From [Leptolyngbya] sp. PCC 7376 (lineage in GTDB: Bacteria > Cyanobacteriota > Cyanobacteriia > Cyanobacteriales > MRBY01): a stretch of DNA of 64,000 nt. The notes beneath the pieces are model-generated. The model was not told the origin of the DNA. It saw only the letters and a program-made list of their open reading frames with translations, and did not search any database. The position numbers and the translations under genes were made by a program. Positions 33,597 through 43,189 of the stretch are shown piece by piece. The stretch is from NCBI RefSeq assembly GCF_000316605.1, contig NC_019683.1:1472036-1536035 (forward strand), given 5' to 3'. How positions within the stretch are numbered: position 1 is the stretch's first letter; each line of letters begins with the position of its first letter.

Positions 33597-34565
33597 TTAC
33601 CTCCACAAAAGGTTGATTCCGTACAGATATAGCGGAATGCCGACAATGATATTGAATGGAAATGTCACGGCAAGAGCAGTTGAGACATATAAACTCGGAT
33701 TTGCTTCTGGTACAGTCATACGCATTGCCGCTGGGACAGCAATATAGGAAGCACTAGCACACAAAACAGCAAACAAAAGTGCATCTCCCTGGGGCATATT
33801 AATTAATTTTGAAATGACTAATCCAATAGCTGCATTAACAATCGGAATTAGGATTGCAAATGAAACAAGAAAAACACCGGTTTTTTGTAAGTCTTTAATC
33901 CTTTTCGCAGCGACAAGGCCCATATCTAATAGGAAGAAAGTCAAGACGCCATAGAACATTTTTTGAGTAAACGGTGATAGTAATTCCCAACCGTGCTCTC
34001 CAGTTAATACGCCAATTATTAGGCTACCAACCAATAGAAATACGGAGCTATTGAGAAATGCTTCTTGCAATACTTCACTCCATGAAAACTCACGCTTTTC
34101 ATCAACAGTGAATAGATTAACGAGGATTAATCCGACAATAATGGCAGGTGATTCCATTAAGGCTAGCGCGGCTACCATATAGCCATCATAAGCAATCCCT
34201 AACTCTGTCAAGAATGCACCAGCTGTGATAAACGTTACGGCACTGATAGAACCATAAGTCGCGGCGATCGCCGCCGCATCATAGGTCTCCAATTTGATCT
34301 TTAAAATGAAGTAGGTATATAGAGGCACAATACATGCCATTAGCATTGCGGCTAAAAGCGTTAAGACAACTTCCTGTGTGACGCCACTTTTAACTAATTC
34401 GACCCCTCCCTTAAAACCAATCGCGAGTAACAAATACAGTGAAAATAGTTTTGGAATTGGTGGTGGAATTTCCAGATCAGATTTGACAAAAACCGCTGCC
34501 ATACCTAGAAAAAAGAATAGGACTGGAGGGTTTAAAATATTAGAAACGATTAAATTTGCATCCAT
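33597..34565 (-). CDS. sbtA: Sodium-dependent bicarbonate transporter SbtA family
   Basis: A 322-residue membrane protein with about ten helices arranged as two inverted repeats. Features matching the SbtA family include AIAATYGSISAVTFITAGAF, LALMESPAIIVGLILVN, and LFAVLCASASYIAVPAAMRM with PEANPSLY. It is about 50 residues shorter than Synechocystis SbtA (374) because the cytosolic loop between the two halves is short, as in the second SbtA subgroup. It imports bicarbonate with sodium. The paired sbtB downstream supports the call. The upstream 397 bases contain the promoter. Confidence 0.9.
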   Translation of the reverse strand: MDANLIVSNILNPPVLFFFLGMAAVFVKSDLEIPPPIPKLFSLYLLLAIGFKGGVELVKSGVTQEVVLTLLAAMLMACIVPLYTYFILKIKLETYDAAAIAATYGSISAVTFITAGAFLTELGIAYDGYMVAALALMESPAIIVGLILVNLFTVDEKREFSWSEVLQEAFLNSSVFLLVGSLIIGVLTGEHGWELLSPFTQKMFYGVLTFFLLDMGLVAAKRIKDLQKTGVFLVSFAILIPIVNAAIGLVISKLINMPQGDALLFAVLCASASYIAVPAAMRMTVPEANPSLYVSTALAVTFPFNIIVGIPLYLYGINLLWR

Positions 34566-34962
34566 GTAATTCTGCGCCTAATAGACTCGAAATTTTGGAA
34601 AGTTTGTGTTTTTAAATGCCTTATAAATAATGAGTGGTTAACTCTGACTTATCGTGTCGAGTTGCCAGATGTCAATTTAATTCTTGGAATCAAGATACTA
34701 AAGTCATAGAACGTAACTCTTCTTGATTTTTCTTGGGATGAAATCTTTACTTATCTAAATGTTTTTCTGGGATTAAGCTTTCTTTGATTTTCTGAGCCTA
34801 ACAATATTTTATGGTGGAAATTGTAGAGATAGACTTCCCTGAAAAGCAGATTAACTAGGAAAGATCTAGTTAAACAAAAGATTGAGTATTAGTTAGTAGA
34901 AAAGAGATGAAATACAGTCCAATGCATTCAGGAAATTATCTACGAAAAATTTCTTGAACATT
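34566..34962. promoter_or_regulatory. Intergenic region upstream of sbtA
   Basis: About 397 AT-rich bases between the sbtA start and the stop codon of the small gene at 34963. It must contain the sbtAB promoter, expected from known biology to be low-CO2 inducible. I found no clear inverted repeat, RNA gene or short reading frame. Confidence 0.4.
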
Positions 34963-35256
34963 TTATTCCGGTTTCATTACTTCAATAGGATTGAGTACTG
35001 CTTCGATAAATTCTTCCGGCGGCAAATAATGATGAACGGTGACATAATGATGCAGCATTGTTGGTGCAGAGTACCAATTACCATTAGGGTGGCGCACACA
35101 AATCTGTCCATTACCAGTTGCATTATCACAGAATTCGCAACAATGAAAACCGCGATGCAACATGACAGGTTGTGAACAGAGCTTTTGAATGATAGTAATG
35201 AATTTTATGGAGACTTGTCCCACCGGAAATTGATGGTCTTCGCCAAGCCATCCCAC
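34963..35256 (-). CDS. Conserved-looking 97-residue hypothetical protein
   Basis: A 97-residue protein that starts at GTG 35256; an in-frame stop closes the frame five codons upstream of that. Content such as HCCEFCDNATGNGQ (three cysteines, His), HPNGNWYSAPTMLHHYV and YLPPEEFIEAVL suggests a small metal-binding domain typical of cyanobacterial and related hypothetical proteins (similar to the DUF7919 group from memory). The opposite strand also carries a frame but lacks this pattern. No function is proposed. Confidence 0.65.
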   Translation of the reverse strand: MGWLGEDHQFPVGQVSIKFITIIQKLCSQPVMLHRGFHCCEFCDNATGNGQICVRHPNGNWYSAPTMLHHYVTVHHYLPPEEFIEAVLNPIEVMKPE

Positions 35257-35404
35257 ATTGAGGTCATTTTTTCAGCATCTCTGTGCCCATACATATTAAG
35301 GTGTTAAGTCAGCGAAAAATATCATTTTTTGTAGAAGTAATATGACTTGTCAGTTCGATGATCAACCTTGTGTGTTCTAGAGAACTCCATCACCTCAAAC
35401 ACTT

Positions 35405-35980
35405 TTACCAGAGAAAATCTAGCGTACAAACGAAATCAGGCAAAATATCATCACCATTGATGGATTGAGGCTTTACGAGAACTTCTGGCTCTTTATCAAC
35501 TTGATAAACTGTCACTTCTTCTTTCTGAGGATCAATAAGCCAACCGAGCTTTACTCCATTCTCGATATACTCTGTCATTTTGTTTTGTAGAGTTCGGAGA
35601 GAATCGCTTTCCGAGCGTAATTCAATCACAAAGTCTGGGCAGAGACACGCAAATTTTTTCCGTTCTTGTAGGTCAAGATTCTGCCATTTTGACAATTCAA
35701 CCCATGCCGCATCGGGAGATTTTAAGGCACCATTTGGCAATTTGAAACAAGTTGAGGAGCTAAAAACTTTACCTAACTGCTTACTACGATTCCAATTCCA
35801 GAGTTGACCCATCAGATCCATCTCTCGATTTCCGCTTTCTACGCCAACTGGAGGCATGATAATTAGTTCTCCTGCTGCGCTACGCTCAAACTGAACATCC
35901 GGATTATTCTTGCAAATCTGCGCAAATTGTTCGTCATCAATCTTCACTACAGAAGTGAAATCAAGGGTAAAGGTCATCAT
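35405..35980 (-). CDS. Uma2-family PD-(D/E)XK-like protein
   Basis: A 191-residue Uma2 (DUF820) protein, a family that is greatly expanded in cyanobacteria and has the restriction-endonuclease-like core. Seen here: SAAGELIIMPPVG, then LPNGALKSPDAAWV (core Asp), CPDFVIELRSESDS (core Glu) and EYIENGVKLGWLIDPQ. It resembles the Uma2 gene at 55182 over its whole length, so they are paralogues. The natural role of the family is not established. It is one of five such genes in this window. Confidence 0.9.
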   Translation of the reverse strand: MMTFTLDFTSVVKIDDEQFAQICKNNPDVQFERSAAGELIIMPPVGVESGNREMDLMGQLWNWNRSKQLGKVFSSSTCFKLPNGALKSPDAAWVELSKWQNLDLQERKKFACLCPDFVIELRSESDSLRTLQNKMTEYIENGVKLGWLIDPQKEEVTVYQVDKEPEVLVKPQSINGDDILPDFVCTLDFLW

Positions 35981-36055
35981 GGCGATCGCCCATCAGAGAA
36001 CTTGGCTATATTTTATCTTGTAATTTTTCTGAGACTTGAGAGGAGAGGCGATCGC

Positions 36056-36619
36056 CTATTGTTTCTGACCAAGCGTTAACCATTGAAAAATAGTTTGGGG
36101 CGTTAATTCTAAAGTGATTTCTGGCAGTATTGGTAATAATTGCTCGTCTCGAAAAATGCTGGGTTCTTGATTGGGTTTAAAAACTAGGATGGAGCGATCA
36201 CCAGGATCAATTAGCCAACCGAGCTGTGTCCCAAACTTGAGGCAATGTAAGAGGTTATCTACAACTCGATGAACATTTTGATTGGGCGAAAGAATTTCAA
36301 GAGACCAGTCTGGAGCCTTAGTGAAATTATCCTCTGGCTCTCCGTAATCATCTAATTGGATATTTTCGAAGGCAATAACTGTAATGTCCGGAACAATGGA
36401 GCGATCGCCAAAAGTACAACGTAATTCTGGTAGAGCTAAGTATTGAGGTTCAATTGCAGTCAACGCGAACAATAATCGCTTTTGCAGAATAGAATGGCGA
36501 AATTTAGGCATTGGTTTTTGTACCGCTGCATTGTTGAGATATTCCCATGCAGGAGAAGTCTCGATATAGTCGCTAGCGAGAAAGGAATCCAGAGACAATT
36601 GCACAGGTGTTGCAACCAC
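36056..36619 (-). CDS. Uma2-family PD-(D/E)XK-like protein
   Basis: A 187-residue protein of the Uma2 family from a different subgroup than its neighbour at 35405: it has LPELRCTFGDRSIVPDITVIAF (core Asp), APDWSLEILSPNQNVHRVVDNLLHCL and FGTQLGWLIDPGDRSILVF. It lies 75 bases upstream of the other Uma2 gene on the same strand, so two family members may be in one unit. Function unknown; nuclease activity is inferred only from the fold. Confidence 0.88.
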   Translation of the reverse strand: MVATPVQLSLDSFLASDYIETSPAWEYLNNAAVQKPMPKFRHSILQKRLLFALTAIEPQYLALPELRCTFGDRSIVPDITVIAFENIQLDDYGEPEDNFTKAPDWSLEILSPNQNVHRVVDNLLHCLKFGTQLGWLIDPGDRSILVFKPNQEPSIFRDEQLLPILPEITLELTPQTIFQWLTLGQKQ

Positions 36620-36660
36620 GAACCAAACCTCTCTATGTCCAAGGTGGGTGAGTTGAGAAA

Positions 36661-36696
36661 GGGATTTAACTTGTAAATTAAATCCCCATCTTTTTT
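36661..36696. terminator. Bidirectional hairpin between acs and a Uma2 gene
   Basis: A 9-bp perfect stem (GGGATTTAA at 36661-36669 and its complement at 36678-36686, eight-base loop) lies just beyond the acs stop. On the minus strand it is followed by TTTCTC; on the plus strand a run of six T follows after ATC. It most likely ends the minus-strand acs transcript. Confidence 0.6.
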
Positions 36697-36699
36697 ATT

Positions 36700-38664
36700 T
36701 TAACCGCGTAGTTTTTCGAGAACTGTACGATCTTCGAGAGTTGAAGTGTCACCAGCAATTTCTTCGCCAGCAGCTAGGTTACGCAATAAACGACGCATAA
36801 TCTTTCCAGAACGAGTCTTTGGCATCACATCGGTAAAGCGGATTTCTCCGGGTCGGGCGATCACCCCAATTTCTTTCACAACGTGAGCTTTTAGTTCCTT
36901 CTCTAGCTCATCGCTAGCGGTTTGGGTTCCTTCGAGGGTGACAAAGGCAAATACCTCTTGGCCTTTAATGGGATCAGGCTTACCGACAACCGCCGCTTCT
37001 GCCACAGCAGGGTGAGAAACCAATGCAGATTCTACTTCCATGGTGCCGAGACGGTGACCAGACACATTCATGACATCATCCACACGACCCATCACCCAGA
37101 AGTAACCATCTTCATCACAGCGTGCACCATCCCCCGCAAAATAGAGATAGTTGCCATCCTTGGGCGCAATATGTTCCCAATAAGTAGTGCGGAACCGTTC
37201 GGGATTGCCATAAACCGTGCGCATCATACCAGGCCAAGGTTGTTTCACTACCAAATAACCACCTTCATTAGCGCCAACGGGATTGCCATCGAGATCAACC
37301 ACGTCTGCCACAATACCGGGGAAAGGTAAGGTTGCAGAACCTGGCTTAGTAGGGGTTGCACCGGGAAGAGGAGTGAGCATTACGCCGCCAGTTTCCGTTT
37401 GCCACCAGGTATCCACAATGGGACATTTTTCACCACCAATGACGCGGTTATACCAGATCCAAGCTTCAGGGTTAATGGGTTCACCAACAGTGCCGAGCAG
37501 ACGCAACGAACTCATGTCGTACTTGTTCGGAATATCTTCGCCCATTTTGATGAAAGCACGGATTGCAGTGGGCGCTGTGTAGAAAATGGTGACGCCATAT
37601 TTCTCGATCACTTCCCAAAAACAACCAGGATTAGAAGCACGGGGCGCACCTTCGTACATCACCGCCGTCGCACCGTTAGAGAGGGGGCCATAGGTGATGT
37701 AGCTGTGTCCAGTAATCCAGCCCACATCAGCACCACACCAATACACATCGTCATCCTTGAGATCAAAAATCCATTGGCTGGTCATGTGGGTGTAGAGGTT
37801 ATAGCCGCCAGTGGTATGGACAACACCCTTGGGTTTACCCGTTGTGCCGCTGGTGTAGAGGATGAAGAGCATATCTTCTGCATCCATCGGTTCAGCGGGG
37901 CAATCGGCAGACACTTCTTTTTGCATCTCATGCCACCAATGGTCACGGCCATCCACCATTTCTACGTCTTCTTTGGTGCGTTGAACCACGAGAACATTTT
38001 CAACACTGGGTGCATGATCGCCAGAAATTGCCGCATCCACTTGAGGCTTGAGGGAAACCACTTTATCTTTGCGGAATCCACCATCAGCGGTAATTACAAG
38101 TTTGGCTTCAGCATCTTCGAGGCGACTGCGTAATGCTTCGGCGCTAAATCCACCAAAGATTACAGTATGGGGCGCACCAATCCGAGCACAGGCCAATAAT
38201 GCCACAACCGCTTCAGGAATCATGGGCATATAAATACCGATGCGATCTCCCTTTTGAACGCCTAGTTTTTTCATGGCATTGGCGAACTGACAAACTTCAC
38301 GATGAAGTTGGGCATAGGTCAAAGTCCGAGAATCACCCGGTTCCCCTTCCCAAATCAGAGCTGCTTTATTTTTGCGCCAAGTCTTGAGATGGCGATCGAG
38401 ACAATTGTGGGAAATGTTGAGCTTACCGCCGACAAACCATTTCGCGAAGGGCGGTTGCCAATCCAATACTTTGTCCCATGGCTCGAACCATTCCAGTTCC
38501 TGCTCTGCCAGTTCACCCCAAAACGCCTCAGGGTCATTTTTTGCTTTTTCGTAGAGTTCCTTGTATTGATCTAGGCTCTTGATATGTGCCTGCTCAGAAA
38601 ATGCTGTGGGAGGATCAAAGGTGCGATTCTCCTGCAAAATCGATTCGATATTAGTTTCAGACAT
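36700..38664 (-). CDS. acs: Acetyl-CoA synthetase
   Basis: A 654-residue AMP-forming enzyme starting at ATG 38664 ([13 protein letters not shown]); an in-frame ATG 33 bases upstream would add an unlikely, lysine- and asparagine-rich leader. Motifs: [15 protein letters not shown] for ATP binding, [28 protein letters not shown], and the C-terminal catalytic lysine in [11 protein letters not shown]. It activates acetate via acetyl-AMP. Length and motifs are standard. A terminator follows its stop codon. The gene is monocistronic. Confidence 0.96.
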   Translation of the reverse strand: MSETNIESILQENRTFDPPTAFSEQAHIKSLDQYKELYEKAKNDPEAFWGELAEQELEWFEPWDKVLDWQPPFAKWFVGGKLNISHNCLDRHLKTWRKNKAALIWEGEPGDSRTLTYAQLHREVCQFANAMKKLGVQKGDRIGIYMPMIPEAVVALLACARIGAPHTVIFGGFSAEALRSRLEDAEAKLVITADGGFRKDKVVSLKPQVDAAISGDHAPSVENVLVVQRTKEDVEMVDGRDHWWHEMQKEVSADCPAEPMDAEDMLFILYTSGTTGKPKGVVHTTGGYNLYTHMTSQWIFDLKDDDVYWCGADVGWITGHSYITYGPLSNGATAVMYEGAPRASNPGCFWEVIEKYGVTIFYTAPTAIRAFIKMGEDIPNKYDMSSLRLLGTVGEPINPEAWIWYNRVIGGEKCPIVDTWWQTETGGVMLTPLPGATPTKPGSATLPFPGIVADVVDLDGNPVGANEGGYLVVKQPWPGMMRTVYGNPERFRTTYWEHIAPKDGNYLYFAGDGARCDEDGYFWVMGRVDDVMNVSGHRLGTMEVESALVSHPAVAEAAVVGKPDPIKGQEVFAFVTLEGTQTASDELEKELKAHVVKEIGVIARPGEIRFTDVMPKTRSGKIMRRLLRNLAAGEEIAGDTSTLEDRTVLEKLRG

Positions 38665-38877
38665 CTTAAATTTATTATCGTGAAATTTATTCCACACTAT
38701 TTTCGCGCAAGGTTAAGCTCACGAAGATTGCAATTCTTTAAGACATAGAGACTGGGCATGTATTGGGTGATCGCCTGCTAATCGTCCAATAGACCATGGA
38801 CAACATTGCCACTCAATTCAACATAAAGAGAGGAATTAGCCGAGATAAGCACTTCGCTTTCTTGAAAAGTTGTTAGT

Positions 38878-39516
38878 ATGGATGAACTGATATTGCTGAG
38901 GCTATACAAAGATTTTTCAGGCTTTATAGCCTTAGAAAGTAGATTGACTCCATTCTTATTGTGTTATTTGACAGATATGAAAAGAGATACTAACTGGCAA
39001 AGTATAGGTATTGGGCTAGTCACAATTACTATTATTGGATTGGTTATTTGGGCTTTGTTTCATGAGATTGGTAAAGCTCCTTGGCAATTCATCACAATTT
39101 TGATTGCCCTCCTAGGCGCATTAATTACATTTGCGGGTAATTTACAAATTCAAATCCGTAATGAGCAAAAACCTCAGAAAACTGAAATATACGACCAAGT
39201 CATTAATTTCTTCTTTGATTCTATATTGGCTTCTAAGCTGGGACGAGAGCCTAAGAGTGAAGATGAATTAGTTCAGGGATTTGCTAATATGACTCCCGAC
39301 CTGATTTTATGGGCATCTGATGATGTTTTGAAGCTCTACATTGAGTTTCGGCAAATAGCAAGTAACAATATTTCAATGTCTCCGAATAATCTTATTCTAT
39401 TATTTGGTCAATTACTATTGGCAATGCGAAAAGATCTAGGTCACCAAAATAATAAAATAGATAAAATATCAATCTTAGGCACTTTCGTGAATGATGTCGA
39501 AAATTTAGCTAAATAA
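38878..39516 (+). CDS. Two-helix membrane protein of unknown function
   Basis: A 212-residue protein if the first ATG (38878) is used; the ATG at 38977 (MKRDTNWQSIG) is an equally good start and gives 179 residues with a more normal N-terminus. Two membrane helices (IGLVTITIIGLVIWALF and FITILIALLGALITFAG) are followed by a soluble helical region (EIYDQVINFFFDSIL, DDVLKLYIEFRQIA). I do not recognise the family. Neither start has a strong ribosome site. AT content is higher than in neighbouring genes, as for accessory DNA. Confidence 0.6.
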   Translation: MDELILLRLYKDFSGFIALESRLTPFLLCYLTDMKRDTNWQSIGIGLVTITIIGLVIWALFHEIGKAPWQFITILIALLGALITFAGNLQIQIRNEQKPQKTEIYDQVINFFFDSILASKLGREPKSEDELVQGFANMTPDLILWASDDVLKLYIEFRQIASNNISMSPNNLILLFGQLLLAMRKDLGHQNNKIDKISILGTFVNDVENLAK

Positions 39517-39603
39517 GCATCGCCACTCTCGCTAATTTTCTCAAAACTCCTACTATACTAGCAAGGTATATTGGATTTAGTCAGCTAAACCGAGGCAAAA
39601 TTC

Positions 39604-40092
39604 ATGCAATGGCAAGACATTTGTGATGACAAATTACTACAGGACTTACCTTACAAAATCGAGCTGAATCAATGGGGTCAGATTGTGATGAGTCCAGCCA
39701 AAATTAAGCATGGTTTTTACCAAAATCGAATTGGTTCTTTATTGGAGCAACTGACGACTGAAGGTGAGGCAATGATTGAATGTGCAATCCAGACTGCTGA
39801 CAATGTGAAAGTTGCGGATGTGGCGTGGGCTTCTGATGCAAGGGCAGATATCATTTTAGACGAAGTTTTTGCTTCGGTTGCGCCTGAAATTTGTGTTGAG
39901 GTACTGTCGGCTAGCAATACACCCAAGGAAATGGAGTTCAAGAAAACACTTTATTTTGATGCTGGGGCGCAGGAAGTCTGGATTTGCGATCGCCACGGCA
40001 ATCTAACTTTTTTCAATCAAGAACAACAGCTAAAAACTTCTAATTTTGTCCCTGACTTCCCCCTACAGATTAAACGCAGAAACCAGAAATAA
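39604..40092 (+). CDS. Uma2-family PD-(D/E)XK-like protein, short form
   Basis: A 162-residue member of the Uma2 family, shorter than the others here. Visible: LNQWGQIVMSPAKIKHG, VKVADVAWASD (core Asp), APEICVEVLSASNTPKEMEFKK (trimmed motif with Glu and Lys), LYFDAGAQEVWICDRHGNLTFF. ATG 39604 has an upstream GAGG site. It lies 87 bases after the membrane protein gene on the same strand. The family function is unknown. Confidence 0.88.
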   Translation: MQWQDICDDKLLQDLPYKIELNQWGQIVMSPAKIKHGFYQNRIGSLLEQLTTEGEAMIECAIQTADNVKVADVAWASDARADIILDEVFASVAPEICVEVLSASNTPKEMEFKKTLYFDAGAQEVWICDRHGNLTFFNQEQQLKTSNFVPDFPLQIKRRNQK

Positions 40093-40164
40093 ATTCGCGG
40101 CGATCGCCATATTATTTAGCCAAAAGACTTTTCAGGCGATCGCCATGCTAGAAACAGTTGAGAA

Positions 40165-41085
40165 TTAAGAGCAGCGATACCGCACAGTATTGGTTCCGAG
40201 GTGTGTCAAGGTTAAATTATCGCCGGATAATTGGAAAGAATCCGTATCAGTAAAAGTTTCTCCTTCAGAAAAATATTCAGACGTCACAGTTAATCCAGCT
40301 GTCCCCGTCACCATAATGTTTGAGACAGTCCCCACAGATTCATAAAATTGAAGTTGATTAGGGCCAATTTCTAATCGACCATCACTCAATAACGAGCCAC
40401 AGCCTTCTAGATCCATATTCCACTCGCCTTGGAACTGCGCGGGAATCTCACTGTGCCCTTCTTGGATCAGCTCGCTACCCTCTGCTACAACAATTTCACC
40501 ATTGCCATTGAGAGATGAAGTAGCAGCATTGGAGGAAATATTCCAATCACCAAACTGAAACTCTGAACCCCCATAGGTCGTAATCGAAAGCCCTTTCTGA
40601 CCGGCTGGGTTTTCAAAATTAAATTGACACTGACCTAATCCAGTACCCGCACAAGCTGTAACTTCGGTGAATCCCGCATCATAAGCCTCCCGCTCCACAC
40701 CAAAATCACCGGGGTTTGGAGCTTCTACGGGAACCCATCCTTCTTTGATTAGGCGATCGCGGACAACCGCATATGGTGTTCCTTGGTCAAAATCTTTGAG
40801 TACAGTCTCGATATTAACTTTTTGTGTATTGGAAGTTTGGGATGAAGTCGCCACTTCGGTAACTGTGTTTGTCTTCGATTCTTGGCTGGCCTGAGTTGAT
40901 GGTGGAGCTGTTGTTTCTTCTGCGACTACTGTTTCCTCAGGGGTATTGCCAGAGGTTACCGTTGTAGGTTCATCTGGTAGTTTTTGGCCTGCGCAGCTAG
41001 TCATTAACAATGCCAGTGCTAGATAGGTGATTGGTTTTCGGTAGTTGCGATTTTTGTGGAGAAATTGTTTCGGCATGAAGGGCAT
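40165..41085 (-). CDS. Lipoprotein of unknown function
   Basis: A 306-residue protein with a long basic N-terminus, a hydrophobic stretch and lipobox LMTSC, then a low-complexity Thr/Ser/Glu/Val-rich linker (about residues 40-90). A first small domain (GTPYAVVRDRLIKEGWVPVE, with two close cysteines in CAGTGLGQCQF) precedes a second beta-rich domain with more cysteines (CGSLL, YRCS at the C-terminus). The pattern suggests an outer-membrane or periplasm-facing lipoprotein. I do not recognise the second domain. ATG choice among the first four codons is uncertain. Confidence 0.7.
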   Translation of the reverse strand: MPFMPKQFLHKNRNYRKPITYLALALLMTSCAGQKLPDEPTTVTSGNTPEETVVAEETTAPPSTQASQESKTNTVTEVATSSQTSNTQKVNIETVLKDFDQGTPYAVVRDRLIKEGWVPVEAPNPGDFGVEREAYDAGFTEVTACAGTGLGQCQFNFENPAGQKGLSITTYGGSEFQFGDWNISSNAATSSLNGNGEIVVAEGSELIQEGHSEIPAQFQGEWNMDLEGCGSLLSDGRLEIGPNQLQFYESVGTVSNIMVTGTAGLTVTSEYFSEGETFTDTDSFQLSGDNLTLTHLGTNTVRYRCS

Positions 41086-41276
41086 CTCAAGATGGAATAG
41101 AAAGTTTGTAGTGAAGGTGTTAGAGACAAATTATGCTTTCTCTAAATCATAGAAATTTTTGTACTCAAAAGTTTTCACTACTCTAAATTAATCCCCAAGT
41201 ACGGAATGCGTTACCGTAAGATTTTGCTTTTTTTGAATCTATTCTTTTTTTGAGGCTATTGGCGATCGCCTCATTT

Positions 41277-41825
41277 TTACCCCAAAATATCTTTCACCAT
41301 AATCTGAATCTCTGGGAAAGCTAACGGCGCAATACTTTCTGAATCTTTCAGCACTAGCATTTGAGAATAAGTTGATCCATCAGGTTCCCGATAAACTTCC
41401 AACTGCTGATCTTGGATATTAGCAATCCATACTTCCGGAATTCGGTTCTCCGCGTATAGAGGGAGTTTTACTGTTTGGTCATATCGCAGGGTGCTATCTG
41501 AAACTTCAATGAGTAACTGAACATCAGTGGCAGTCGGCAAACATTCTGCATATTGCTGGGGAGAGCCTGAAAGAATCGTAATATCTGGCTCTGGTTCACT
41601 CTCATTTAGTAAGAGGATGGGGTCTTGAACACTAATCACAGCTGAAAATTTTTCATAACAGAGTGCAGTAATTTGTCGAACTGTGTAAGCGTGCTTAAAA
41701 CCAACAGGGGACATCTCAAGGATTTCTCCACGGATTAATTCAAAATTTTTATCGGGAGGCAAGATGCCAGTCTCGCCCATGCGGTGATAGTCTTCCACGG
41801 AAAATTTGTGAGTAACGAGTTGCAT
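41277..41825 (-). CDS. Uma2-family PD-(D/E)XK-like protein
   Basis: I choose ATG 41825 (MQLVTHKFSVEDYHRMGE), which has GAGG upstream and matches the normal family N-terminus, giving 182 residues; a longer frame reaches 41900. Core features: LIRGEILEMSPVGFKHA, NESEPEPDITIL (core Asp) and VQLLIEVSDSTLRYDQTVKL (Glu and Lys), followed by YAENRIPEVWIANI. Of the five Uma2 genes in the window this one has the most canonical catalytic pattern. Function of the family unresolved. Confidence 0.92.
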   Translation of the reverse strand: MQLVTHKFSVEDYHRMGETGILPPDKNFELIRGEILEMSPVGFKHAYTVRQITALCYEKFSAVISVQDPILLLNESEPEPDITILSGSPQQYAECLPTATDVQLLIEVSDSTLRYDQTVKLPLYAENRIPEVWIANIQDQQLEVYREPDGSTYSQMLVLKDSESIAPLAFPEIQIMVKDILG

Positions 41826-41952
41826 CGCGTTGCTGACCTCAATCGTTATGCCATCTATTCTATTCGGGGTTTTATGAAGGCGATCGCCACCCATGCTCAA
41901 ACTTCAATCGGTAAACTCTATGATTTAGGGAGAGTATTGGAGAAAAGCAAGA

Positions 41953-42363
41953 ATGTGGTTCATTCGAGCGGTGGGTTTAGTTTTAGCTGTGTCCTTATTT
42001 TTCTGCATTCCCCATGTAGTCAAGAAACATAATGCTTTGAGAACTGCGGCTCAATACGATGGCATTGTTGTTGGACATAAGGAGCATCGCGATAATAATG
42101 GCATCAGTTATGCACTAGAAGTTGAGTACCAAGGCGCTGATTTTAAAACCCATACTTTCGTGAATCATCCTGCTACGAATCCACCAGCAAAGGTGATCGG
42201 TGATAGAGTGCGGATTTTTGACCACGGTGATGGAAAACGGCTGGAAGTTTTAGCGTTTCAAACGATGTATTTGGGTTATTGGATTTGGTTTTGCATTAGT
42301 TTTTGTGCCTTCGGTTGCTTCATTGCCCCCACGCTAATGGAGCTTATTTATCTCAAACGTTAA
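41953..42363 (+). CDS. DUF3592-like membrane protein
   Basis: A 136-residue protein with an N-terminal helix (VGLVLAVSLFFCIPHVV), a central beta domain (YDGIVVGHKEH..., NGISYALEVEYQGAD, GDRVRIFDH) and a C-terminal helix (YLGYWIWFCISFCAFGCFI). That arrangement is typical of DUF3592, a family with two membrane helices around an extracytoplasmic beta domain. It is divergent from the Uma2 gene. Function unknown. Confidence 0.72.
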   Translation: MWFIRAVGLVLAVSLFFCIPHVVKKHNALRTAAQYDGIVVGHKEHRDNNGISYALEVEYQGADFKTHTFVNHPATNPPAKVIGDRVRIFDHGDGKRLEVLAFQTMYLGYWIWFCISFCAFGCFIAPTLMELIYLKR

Positions 42364-42457
42364 TTTCGATGATCGCCACTTTCCTATTTCAGGGAAGATA
42401 CACACTTTATGTACTGATTCATCAACGTCAGAATTTCGTTAATCTGCTTTTAATTCG

Positions 42458-43135
42458 CTATGGTTCTAAATCTGTTTTTACAGTGTTTTTTGCTAGACGA
42501 TTGATTAAAAACAATCCTGTGATCACAGAGTAAAATATTGTGCTGACAGTGGCGATCGCCCAAAACACTGGATTTATTGCAGCTTGCCTCACATCTATGC
42601 CAGTCGGCCCAAGCATTGACTGAATGGTCGTTGTCAAAACCTGTCCACCAAGGAATCCAATACCACTTAACAATATCCACCAACCTGCCCCAGCAATTTT
42701 TTGCCGTAAAACAATCCACTGTGCAGCCCCTAAAATTAACCCCATCATTCCTAAAAATACATAGCTAGGTAACGTAGAGACCAAAGGCATCATCATGCCC
42801 ATGAATCCCTCTGTCACTGGCCTAAGATTTAGTGACCAAAGACTATTGACGAAAAGTAAGGTGATCGCACTCCCGAGGCTTGTTGCAAAGACCCAGCCCC
42901 GAAAAGAAGATAACCAAGGTCGCAATGCCCACCATTGAGCGAGTCCACCCAATGCCGCACTTACCAGCCGTAATACTGTCAGGCTAAATAATATTCCCCC
43001 TCCTAAGCCTTCCACACTGAGACCCGAATGAATCCAACTCGCAAGACCATCACCCCAAATTTGTAAGAGCTGAGTGATTGCACAGGCTATTACCCATCGC
43101 CCTAGGAAAGCTTGCCATCTTAGCTGTTTAGTCAT
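42458..43135 (-). CDS. Polytopic membrane protein of unknown function
   Basis: A 225-residue protein with about six hydrophobic segments and short loops; the last stretch (PVFWAIATVSTIFYSVITGLF) is followed by a charged C-terminus. Small residues (Gly, Ala, Ser) alternate with Trp in the helices (GGLAQWWALRPWL). I do not recognise a family or a catalytic motif. It is convergent with the gene at 41953 and 54 bases downstream of the GUN4-like gene on the same strand. Confidence 0.6.
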   Translation of the reverse strand: MTKQLRWQAFLGRWVIACAITQLLQIWGDGLASWIHSGLSVEGLGGGILFSLTVLRLVSAALGGLAQWWALRPWLSSFRGWVFATSLGSAITLLFVNSLWSLNLRPVTEGFMGMMMPLVSTLPSYVFLGMMGLILGAAQWIVLRQKIAGAGWWILLSGIGFLGGQVLTTTIQSMLGPTGIDVRQAAINPVFWAIATVSTIFYSVITGLFLINRLAKNTVKTDLEP

Positions 43136-43189
43136 AATGTTCTCACCTTACAGATCTTGTACTCATGCGATTTAGATAGAGCCATTAAT

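Noticed and set aside
37399-38133. Long open frame of 244 residues opposite acetyl-CoA synthetase
   Set aside because: It lies entirely within the highly conserved acs gene on the other strand and its translation has no domain; it is a codon-bias shadow.
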